Assembly: GCA_946621895.1 (NCBI GenBank)
Contig: CAMOOZ010000317.1
Location: forward strand, 1-6,549
Length of the DNA: 6,549 nucleotides
Direction: 5' to 3'
Origin: an uncultured Lachnospiraceae bacterium
GTDB lineage: Bacteria; Bacillota_A; Clostridia; Lachnospirales; Lachnospiraceae
A program made the translations under genes and the position numbers. Position 1 is the first letter of the stretch; the number at the start of each line of letters is the position of its first letter. Positions 1 through 5,032 of this stretch are shown piece by piece. Below the pieces are notes generated by a model, which saw nothing but the letters and a program-made list of their open reading frames with translations, was not told where the DNA came from and searched no databases.

Positions 1-27
1 AATAATCCAGGCAAGGTAGATAGGGTG

Positions 28-168
28 ATATTCAATGTTTTCAAAGATGAAGAATATGCCAGCTAAAGCTGGCGGCGCTGAACATGTGCCACCGGCACAC
101 AGCACCATGTTTAGCGGGTCCCAAGTCGAAAATCTTTGCGCACGCGCAAATTTTCGACCTTTTGACCC
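28..168. repeat. Cluster of adjacent hairpins: palindromic intergenic element or structured RNA
   Basis: Four inverted repeats lie end to end. ATATTC (28-33) pairs with GAATAT (52-57), a weak stem. GCCAGC (58-63) pairs with GCTGGC (68-73) around a TAAA loop. GCTGAACATG (77-86) pairs with CATGTTTAGC (106-115) through nine Watson-Crick pairs and one G-U, and encloses a GTGCC/GGCAC hairpin (86-98). GGGTC (116-120) pairs with GACCC (164-168) and encloses a long arm in which 125-141 pairs with 144-158, interrupted only by a CT bulge at 134-135. There is almost no unpaired base between the stems. No plausible protein is encoded; the open frames across it lack a good ribosome binding site. No T-tract follows the large stem on either strand, so a simple terminator is unlikely. 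It could be a small RNA, a 3' processing element of the gshA transcript, or a miniature dispersed repeat. The transcribed strand cannot be told. Confidence 0.6.
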
Positions 169-253
169 TTGCATCAAATTATTGTATGCGAACGCAGCAT
201 TCATTTTGGACATTTATACCGGGCCGACTGTATACCGTAATTGTGCAGATCGC
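169..253. other. Intergenic spacer between hairpin cluster and gshA 3' end
   Basis: This AT-richer spacer separates the hairpin cluster from the stop codon of the minus-strand gshA gene. It contains a direct repeat TATACCG at 215-221 and 231-237 (16-base offset) and a short GCAT/ATGC inverted repeat at 171-189. I see no terminator with a stem and T-tract for gshA here, and no gene. Confidence 0.4.
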
Positions 254-1474
254 TCAGCCCTTAAACTTCTTCCTCCAGCAGTCAAGCAGCGCGCCCTCCT
301 CGGCGGAAAGGGCGCTTTTTGCAAGCTCCAGAAGCTTTTCCGCAAGCGCTGCGGCAGGCATTCCGTAGATCTCGGCAGCCCAACCCTTTTCCATTAAAGC
401 GTCCTCCGCCCGGTGCACAGTTTCCTCGGATGCCTGATGCACCTGAATGAAATCAAGGCAATAGCGCAGGCCTTCATCGGAATAAAGAAGCCCTTTAAGA
501 AACGCGCAGTAGGCAAGCACCTCCGTAAGGGGCAGGGAATCCGCCACCCGGATCTCCAGATAGTTTTTCAGACGGACATCGGGGAAGGCCATCGAGAGCA
601 CATGCCGGATGTCTTCTTTATCAATATCAATGGGCCTGTCCTTGTAGACCTCCTCCGCGGTCTGAAGACCGGTGGAAAAGGTCACATCTCCCTTATGGTA
701 AAGGATCAGCGGCATGCGGCAAAGATAGTCCGCATAGTCGGCGAAGCCGTAATCCGCCCGGAATACGCCGGGGAGCAGGCCGCATCTGGCAGGGTCCGTC
801 CGCCGCCAGATATCCGTCCGTTTCAGATGACCGGAAAAGGGCTTCCCCTCAAAAAACGGGGTATTGTCGGCAAACATCGCGATCACAGGAAGCAGAAAGC
901 TCACGGCCTGCAGCTTTTCCCGAAAATCCTTCTCTGAAGCATAATCGATGGAGATCTGCGTGGAGGCGGTGCCCCGCATCATTTCCCTGCCGCCGTGATG
1001 ATCGCCGGTATGCGCAAAGTGGGCGTCCATCAGCCGGTAACGCTCCTTTGGGATCAGCGTAAGCTCATCCACCCTTGCTTTCGGCTGGTAGCCGAGAGCC
1101 ACAAGCGCCGCGCCTCTTTTTTCCAGAATGGGCAGCAGGCGCTCCCGGAAGCCGCGGTAGATTTCGGCGATCTCCGCAATGCTTTCCCGTGGGGCGATGC
1201 TGATCTCCAGCTGGGCGGCAGGCTCCAGCGTGATATTAAAATCCGCGGTATCAAAGCCGAGGAGCGTATCCCCTTCCTTTTCCGGGGTATGCGGGTAACA
1301 CCCGGCAAGCTCTTCCACGATCTCATCGACGCCGCCTGCAAAGGGGAGCGCCATCCCGCTTTCCTTTTCCACCACAAAATGTTCGATCTCGACGCCCAGA
1401 CGCCGCTCGGCGGAAACACCGCCCGTAAAATGCTCCACGAGGGCTGAGCGCAGCTCCTGTTTTTTCTGTGTCAT
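254..1474 (-). CDS. gshA: Glutamate-cysteine ligase, GCS2 family
   Basis: This 406-residue cytoplasmic protein is predicted to make gamma-glutamylcysteine from glutamate, cysteine and ATP, the first step of glutathione synthesis. Recognisable GCS2-type segments appear in order: GVEIEHF near residues 27-33, TLEPAAQLEIS near 82-92 (acidic residues typical of the metal/glutamate site), TASTQISIDY near 169-178, NTPFFEG near 204-210, RTDIWRRTDPARCG near 219-232 and YLEIRVADSLP near 305-315. The length suits the plant/proteobacterial-like branch. An ATG six bases further upstream (1480) is in frame, but GGAG (plus 1481-1484) directly abuts it; the ATG at 1474 has the usual 6-base spacing, so I chose it. 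It is transcribed away from the lipoprotein-folA-cob run. No glutathione synthetase is in the window, so the product may stay as gamma-glutamylcysteine. A relative ligating another amine (EgtA-like or carboxylate-amine ligase) is possible but less likely. Confidence 0.87.
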   Translation of the reverse strand: MTQKKQELRSALVEHFTGGVSAERRLGVEIEHFVVEKESGMALPFAGGVDEIVEELAGCYPHTPEKEGDTLLGFDTADFNITLEPAAQLEISIAPRESIAEIAEIYRGFRERLLPILEKRGAALVALGYQPKARVDELTLIPKERYRLMDAHFAHTGDHHGGREMMRGTASTQISIDYASEKDFREKLQAVSFLLPVIAMFADNTPFFEGKPFSGHLKRTDIWRRTDPARCGLLPGVFRADYGFADYADYLCRMPLILYHKGDVTFSTGLQTAEEVYKDRPIDIDKEDIRHVLSMAFPDVRLKNYLEIRVADSLPLTEVLAYCAFLKGLLYSDEGLRYCLDFIQVHQASEETVHRAEDALMEKGWAAEIYGMPAAALAEKLLELAKSALSAEEGALLDCWRKKFKG

Positions 1475-1480
1475 TTGCAT

Positions 1481-1486
1481 CTCCGT
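1481..1486 (-). promoter_or_regulatory. Ribosome binding site deciding the gshA start
   Basis: On the minus strand this reads ACGGAG. It lies 0 bases from the longest-frame ATG (1480) but 6 bases from the next in-frame ATG (1474). The spacing supports the downstream ATG as the real start. Confidence 0.6.
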
Positions 1487-1498
1487 ATCATGTGTCCG

Positions 1499-1527
1499 GA
1501 ACAGACATCAAATTTGTTGAACAGACA
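1499..1527. repeat. Direct repeat GAACAGACA x2, 20-base period
   Basis: GAACAGACA occurs at 1499-1507 and again at 1519-1527. The 20-base period is about two helical turns, so both copies face the same side of the DNA. The second copy overlaps the -35 hexamer of the upstream plus-strand promoter, and both lie in the presumed 5' leader of gshA. The pair could be a regulator site, but I do not recognise the regulator. Confidence 0.4.
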
Positions 1528-1546
1528 GCAGACTTTTGTTTATAAT
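1517..1546 (+). promoter_or_regulatory. Plus-strand promoter P1
   Basis: TTGAAC (1517-1522) and a perfect TATAAT (1541-1546) are separated by 18 bases, fitting a housekeeping sigma-A promoter. Transcription would begin near 1553, immediately before the inverted repeat at 1555-1575, so the hairpin would form at the very 5' end of this transcript. It would serve the lipoprotein-folA-cobS run. Confidence 0.55.
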
Positions 1547-1573
1547 CATACCCCGCTTTGTTCTTTTGAACAA
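1545..1573 (-). promoter_or_regulatory. Possible minus-strand promoter for gshA
   Basis: Read on the minus strand, TTGTTC (1573-1568) and TATGAT (1550-1545) are 17 bases apart. The -10 is good and the -35 is weak. A transcript would begin near 1538, giving a leader of about 60 bases before the gshA start. Its -35 is one arm of the inverted repeat at 1555-1575 and its -10 overlaps that of P1, so the divergent promoters would probably interfere with each other. Confidence 0.35.
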
Positions 1574-1575
1574 GC
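1555..1575. promoter_or_regulatory. Inverted repeat between divergent promoters (candidate operator)
   Basis: TTGTTC (1558-1563) and GAACAA (1568-1573) form a perfect 6-base inverted repeat around TTTT. GC/GC and TT/AA pairs extend it to 1555-1575 with one extra T in the left arm. It sits between the P1 -10 and the P2 -35 and covers the -35 of the likely gshA promoter. On the plus strand it is followed by TTTTTGTT, so as RNA it could also act as a weak terminator for P1. The half-site order is GTTC-N4-GAAC, the reverse of the Gram-positive LexA box, so I do not call it LexA. Confidence 0.4.
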
Positions 1576-1581
1576 TTTTTG

Positions 1582-1611
1582 TTGAAACAGGGGGGGATAG
1601 TTTGGTACAAT
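1582..1611 (+). promoter_or_regulatory. Plus-strand promoter P2
   Basis: TTGAAA (1582-1587) and TACAAT (1606-1611) each match the sigma-A consensus at five of six positions, with an 18-base spacer that includes seven consecutive G residues. A start near 1618 would leave a leader of about 70 bases before the lipoprotein start. It is the promoter nearest to the plus-strand gene run. Confidence 0.55.
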
Positions 1612-1674
1612 CGTTACTGTTCACGGTTGTGCCTTATGCATTGACCGGCGAGTTTTTCCGCATGAAAAAGCCAC

Positions 1675-1680
1675 AGGAGG
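1675..1680 (+). promoter_or_regulatory. Ribosome binding site deciding the lipoprotein start
   Basis: AGGAGG lies 1 base before the ATG at 1682 but 7 bases before the in-frame ATG at 1688. Normal spacing favours 1688. The gshA start shows the same paired-ATG pattern. Confidence 0.7.
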
Positions 1681-1687
1681 GATGATC

Positions 1688-3550
1688 ATGCTTTTTCGTT
1701 TAAAGCGCTGTTTTTCGTTTTTCTTTCTTGGCGCGCTTGTGCTTCTTTCCGGCTGCGGAAACGGGCCGGCTGCCCTGCCGCAGGCTTCCGAGGAAAAGGA
1801 AGAGGTGGTGATCACGGAAGAAAGTGCCGCCCCGCAGGAAGAAGCGGCATCCGAAGAAACGGGTGCGGCTTTGCCTGAGGGAAAGCTCCCCGGCACCAGA
1901 GAGGAGCTGCTTGCTTTTCTGAAGGGCGAATGGACGCAGCTTGGCGCCGAAGGAAAAAAGGAGCTCGGCGTCCTGCGGATCGAAGAAAACGGAGGCTGTG
2001 TTTATACCAGAAAGGCCGACGGTGCAAGCATCGCCGGGACGCTTTCCTTTGAGCCGATGTTCGGCACAAAGGATGCGCCGGATAATTATGTGCTGACCTT
2101 CAGGGATATTCCCGAGGACTTTTATCCTTCCTCCGGCCTCAGCTATCTTCCTGATGCGGAATCAAGCAGGGGCAATTTCTATATCGGGCAGGGGGAGGAA
2201 GAGGAGCTGCTGTATTTTACGGAAACGGGCAACGACTATTCCTTTGTGGCCTCAAATATCCTGGGCAGTGAAGATTTCGCGGAAAGGGAATTCGGCGATT
2301 GGGCCACGAGATGGCTGTTCAAAAGGCAGACCCCCGGCGCTGAAAAAGACACGATCAAAGAGAATTCCTTTTACGGCTTTGCCTTTATGCGGACGGGAGA
2401 TAAGGTCCTGATCTCTCCGGCAAAGCCCCATCGCTATGATGCTTACGGAGACTATTCCGACAGGCATTATCAGGGCGCGTATTTTACCATGACGGAGGAT
2501 GGAATGGCTCCTTATGCGGTGTCTCCCGGTCTGAAAACCGAAATGCTGTTATATGAAAAGGAGTGGAAGAGCGGCACGCCCTTAAGGATGTATGAGATCA
2601 CCACGGATGCGTCGGGCATGATCACGGCGCTTTCCGAGCTGGACATCGCCGAGTATGGCATTTATGATATGACCCCCATGGATCCGGAATATTCCTATAC
2701 GGGCAGGTTCTTCACCGTGAATCACGCGGAATACGACATGCGGGAGCTTGTGGCGACGACAGACAGCATTCTCGGTGTTTATGAGGTGGGGGACTATCTG
2801 GTGGTGGAATGCCACGCAAATCCCCACGCCTCCTGCTATGAGCTTTATGATCTGAGGGCAGGTGAGTTTACAGGAGAGCTGTTCGGCACGAATCTGACCT
2901 GGTGGAAGGAGGATCTTTCCACGGCGGTTTACTCCCTTTACAACGAGGTTTTTGACTACTGGGGGAATGTGATCCACATGGTAAACGAGGGTGAGATCAG
3001 CGGCCTGAGCTATGTTTCGGAGAATGAGGTCAGGGTGGACTGCTGGGTCGTTGACGGGGAAGAGGAAAAGGATTTTTCCGAAACGATCGAAAAGGAAAAC
3101 GGTGATACCGCCGTCTTTGCCTGTCAGGCCTTTCAGGAAAACCCAGTTCCCTCATACTGGCGCGCCTTTCTGAATAAGGGGGAAAAGGACGCGGGACTGT
3201 TTATCGCGATCGATCCCCCTGAGAAGCTGCAGCACATGGCAGCAGAGCAAACAGGCTCCCCGGGAGAGCTGGATGTGGTGGTGGCAGTCTCCCTGAAGGA
3301 CGGGATGGAGCTTTCCCTTTGTTCCGGCAGCATGGAGATCGATCCCCGGGGAGAGATCAAATGGTCAGAGGAGAAGCTGCTGGAGCAGTTTACGCTGAAT
3401 AAAGGGCAGTCCCTGGCCATTCACACAACGGTTCCCGAGGGGATGCCTTCGCAGTTTATCCGCGGCAAAACGGATGAGGGCGAATATATCTGGGAGATCG
3501 GGCAGCTTTCCGGAAGGACGAACATCAGCTGCAGATTTATCGGGAAATGA
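1688..3550 (+). CDS. Secreted lipoprotein of unknown function
   Basis: This 620-residue protein (622 from the less likely ATG at 1682) begins with a basic n-region, a phenylalanine-rich hydrophobic core and the lipobox LLSGC, with the lipidated cysteine at residue 23. It should be anchored on the outer face of the membrane. An acidic, Glu/Ala/Pro-rich flexible tether follows (about residues 34-62). The rest is a globular body rich in aromatic and beta-prone stretches. A GEW tryptophan just after the tether resembles the start of lipocalin-like small beta-barrels, and Trp/Tyr-rich repeats around residues 365-430 could be beta-propeller-like blades; both are weak impressions. I see no catalytic motif, transporter-binding signature or membrane segment after the signal peptide. 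Its stop overlaps the folA ribosome binding site, so it is probably the first gene of the folA-cobS transcript. A substrate-binding, cobalt or corrinoid role cannot be supported from sequence. Confidence 0.8.
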   Translation: MLFRLKRCFSFFFLGALVLLSGCGNGPAALPQASEEKEEVVITEESAAPQEEAASEETGAALPEGKLPGTREELLAFLKGEWTQLGAEGKKELGVLRIEENGGCVYTRKADGASIAGTLSFEPMFGTKDAPDNYVLTFRDIPEDFYPSSGLSYLPDAESSRGNFYIGQGEEEELLYFTETGNDYSFVASNILGSEDFAEREFGDWATRWLFKRQTPGAEKDTIKENSFYGFAFMRTGDKVLISPAKPHRYDAYGDYSDRHYQGAYFTMTEDGMAPYAVSPGLKTEMLLYEKEWKSGTPLRMYEITTDASGMITALSELDIAEYGIYDMTPMDPEYSYTGRFFTVNHAEYDMRELVATTDSILGVYEVGDYLVVECHANPHASCYELYDLRAGEFTGELFGTNLTWWKEDLSTAVYSLYNEVFDYWGNVIHMVNEGEISGLSYVSENEVRVDCWVVDGEEEKDFSETIEKENGDTAVFACQAFQENPVPSYWRAFLNKGEKDAGLFIAIDPPEKLQHMAAEQTGSPGELDVVVAVSLKDGMELSLCSGSMEIDPRGEIKWSEEKLLEQFTLNKGQSLAIHTTVPEGMPSQFIRGKTDEGEYIWEIGQLSGRTNISCRFIGK

Positions 3551-3563
3551 GGAGGGGAAGGCA

Positions 3564-4076
3564 ATGAATATGATCGTGGCGGTGGATAAAAACTGGGGGA
3601 TCGGGAATGAAGGAGAGCTTCTGGTCTCCATTCCCGCGGATCACCGTTTTTTCCGCTCCGTGACGCTGGGCAAGGTGGTGGTCTTCGGCAGAAAGACGAT
3701 GTCCACCTTTCCGGGGGGCAGGGCACTGATGTCCAGAACGAATATTGTGCTGACGACGAAAGCGGATTTTGTTGCACCGGGGGTGAAGGCGGCGCATTCC
3801 CTGGAAGAGCTTTTTGAGCTGTTAAAGGAGTATCCCCCGGAGGATATCTTTATCATCGGCGGAGAAAGCGTATATCGGCAGCTGCTGCCCTATTGTGATG
3901 TGGTGCATGTGACAAAGATCGACCAGAGCTTTCAGGCGGATGCCTTTTTCCCGAATCTGGATGAGCTTCCCGAGTTTGTGATCACGAAAGACTCCGAGGA
4001 GCAGAGCTATTTTGACCTGACCTACACCTTCCTGCAGTATGAAAGGAAGAAGGCTGCGGGAGGAAAGGAAGCATGA
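3564..4076 (+). CDS. folA: Dihydrofolate reductase
   Basis: This 170-residue cytosolic enzyme reduces dihydrofolate to tetrahydrofolate with NADPH. Length and motifs fit chromosomal DHFR: an N-terminal IVAVD strand, WGIG near residues 11-14, IPAD with the catalytic acid Asp26, the GK-VVV-GRKT nucleotide-binding segment near 36-45, Arg58 matching the folate-carboxylate arginine, IIGGESVY near 97-104 contacting NADPH, and VTKID near 116-120. The Trp22 position of the E. coli enzyme is Val21 here, with Leu in place of the preceding Pro. The frame runs back to 3474, but AGGAGG at 3550-3555 sits 8 bases before the ATG at 3564, and the protein then begins at the usual place. The ribosome binding site overlaps the lipoprotein stop codon, and the 3' end overlaps cobS, so all three are probably one transcript. 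No thymidylate synthase is adjacent. Confidence 0.95.
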   Translation: MNMIVAVDKNWGIGNEGELLVSIPADHRFFRSVTLGKVVVFGRKTMSTFPGGRALMSRTNIVLTTKADFVAPGVKAAHSLEELFELLKEYPPEDIFIIGGESVYRQLLPYCDVVHVTKIDQSFQADAFFPNLDELPEFVITKDSEEQSYFDLTYTFLQYERKKAAGGKEA

Positions 4077-4864
4077 GCTTTTTTGCTTCTCTTTTTACCG
4101 CCTTTTCCATGTATTCAAGGCTTCCCGTGCCGAGGCTTGAATGGAAAAAGGAGCATCTGCGCTATTCCATCGGGCTTTTCCCGCTTGTGGGTGTGGCGAT
4201 CGGCCTCGTGGAATATGGTTATCTTTATCTGACAGGGCAATTCTTTCCTGCAGTCACGGGCTTTCCGCGAGCGGCTTTTTTTGCACTGATCTCGATTTTG
4301 ATCTCCGGCGGGATCCATCTGGACGGCTATCTGGATACCTCGGATGCGCTTTCCTCCTTCGGGGAAAAGGAAAAGCGCCTGCAGATCCTTTCCGATCCGC
4401 ATATCGGCTCCTTCGCGGTGATCAGGTTATTGACCTATTACCTGATTTTGCTTGGCGCTTACAGTCTGACGGAAGGAAAAGCGGCCTGGAGCATTCTCTG
4501 TATGAGCTTTTTTCTTTCCAGAATTCTCTCCGGCTCCGCTTCCGTCTGGTGTCAGTCCGCCACAAAGGAGGGGACGCTCTTTACCTTTACGGACAATGCG
4601 CAGAAGCTTTCCGTCCGGCTGATTTTGGGCGTTCAGCTGGCTTTGTGCGCGGGAGTGATGCTTTTTCTCTCGCCGCTTTATGGCGGGGCGGCGCTTGTGC
4701 TGAACGCGCTGCTCTTTGCCTGGTGGTGGATGAGGATCCATTCCGCCTTCGGCGGGATCACCGGGGACACGGCGGGCTTTCTTTCCACCTTAAGCGAATG
4801 CGCAACGGCGGCTGCCTGCGCGGGCGTATGCCTTTATCAGCAGGCGGCTTTTCCTATGCTGTAG
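4073..4864 (+). CDS. cobS: Adenosylcobinamide-GDP ribazoletransferase (cobalamin synthase)
   Basis: This 263-residue integral membrane protein joins adenosylcobinamide-GDP to alpha-ribazole (or its phosphate), the late step in making adenosylcobalamin. The family signature is clear: HLDGYLDTSDA at residues 82-92 with Asp84, Asp88 and Asp91 placed for metal and phosphate binding, then a DPHIGSFAV segment near 108-116 and a C-terminal FGGITGDTAGF segment near 226-236. Hydrophobic segments near 33-55, 64-80, 113-132, 139-155, 181-200 and 203-221 fit a multi-pass membrane enzyme, and the length is normal. The ATG overlaps the folA stop as ATGA, and GGGAGG at 4058-4063 provides a ribosome binding site, so translation is probably coupled to folA. 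The usual partners CobU and CobT are not in the window. The next gene, 168 bases on, is another cobalamin gene. Confidence 0.94.
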   Translation: MSFFASLFTAFSMYSRLPVPRLEWKKEHLRYSIGLFPLVGVAIGLVEYGYLYLTGQFFPAVTGFPRAAFFALISILISGGIHLDGYLDTSDALSSFGEKEKRLQILSDPHIGSFAVIRLLTYYLILLGAYSLTEGKAAWSILCMSFFLSRILSGSASVWCQSATKEGTLFTFTDNAQKLSVRLILGVQLALCAGVMLFLSPLYGGAALVLNALLFAWWWMRIHSAFGGITGDTAGFLSTLSECATAAACAGVCLYQQAAFPML

Positions 4865-4874
4865 TGAATGAAAA

Positions 4875-5005
4875 AAACGCCAAAGTGAAGAGAGCTTTGT
4901 CGTTTGAATGCCGCGGGGGCGCTGGAAACGAATTATCGTAAAATTATCGCCATTCGGCGGTGCGCCCCTGGGCGGCGAGCAGGGCCGGATTCTCCTCCCC
5001 TGCTC
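4875..5005 (+). ncRNA. Densely paired leader before cbiD: candidate cis-regulatory RNA
   Basis: Three structures follow one another in the cobS-cbiD gap. First, AAACG-C-CAAAG (4875-4885) pairs with CTTTG-T-CGTTT (4895-4905), with one mismatch. Second, a three-way junction is closed by GCCGC (4910-4914)/GCGGC (4972-4976) plus GGGGCGC (4916-4922)/GCGCCCC (4962-4968); it encloses ACGA/TCGT (4928-4939) and TATCGCC... a six-pair stem 4946-4951/4956-4961 that abuts the closing stem. Third, GAGCAGGG (4977-4984) pairs with CCCTGCTC (4998-5005). The cbiD ribosome binding site (5016-5022) follows. The third loop holds CTCC-CCTC-like pyrimidines, and its CCTC (4994-4997) could pair with GAGG of that site. 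I do not see the conserved cobalamin riboswitch boxes. Alternatives are a dispersed palindromic repeat or an mRNA-stability element. Direct repeats AATTATCG lie at 4931-4938 and 4942-4949. Confidence 0.5.
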
Positions 5006-5015
5006 AGGCTGTATC

Positions 5016-5022
5016 AAAGAGG
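5016..5022 (+). promoter_or_regulatory. Ribosome binding site of cbiD
   Basis: AAAGAGG lies 10 bases before the ATG at 5033. It is weaker and more distant than the AGGAGG sites of the upstream genes. No in-frame ATG, GTG or TTG occurs in the preceding codons that I checked (back to 4976), so this site supports the 5033 start. Confidence 0.55.
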
Positions 5023-5032
5023 TTTACATCAC

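Noticed and set aside
35..397. Plus-strand open frames of 120 and 94 codons at the left end
   Set aside because: They run across the hairpin cluster and antisense into gshA, lack a good ribosome binding site and encode no recognisable protein.
413..1447. Plus-strand open frames of 174 and 150 codons opposite gshA
   Set aside because: They are antisense shadows of a well-conserved minus-strand gene, a common effect in GC-rich coding DNA.
1555..1575. LexA/DinR box
   Set aside because: The Gram-positive LexA site is GAAC-N4-GTTC; here the half-sites are in the opposite order.
4868..4888. A six-codon ATG frame just after cobS (MKKTPK)
   Set aside because: There is no Shine-Dalgarno before it and it is too short to defend as a leader peptide.
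4871..4905. Rho-independent terminator on the minus strand (stem 4875-4905 followed by T residues at 4877-4871)
   Set aside because: The stem is AT-rich with a mismatch, part of the T-run lies in the stem, and no minus-strand gene is seen to its right. The same stem is better explained as part of the plus-strand leader.
4141..4941. A 266-codon plus-strand frame overlapping cobS
   Set aside because: It lies in another frame of cobS, has no ribosome binding site, and its composition (Arg/Gly/Ala-rich) is typical of a shadow; cobS has all the family motifs.
4865..5032. Classical cobalamin riboswitch upstream of cbiD
   Set aside because: The location invites it, but I could not find the conserved GCCACTG-type and surrounding boxes. 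The structure is reported as unclassified instead.
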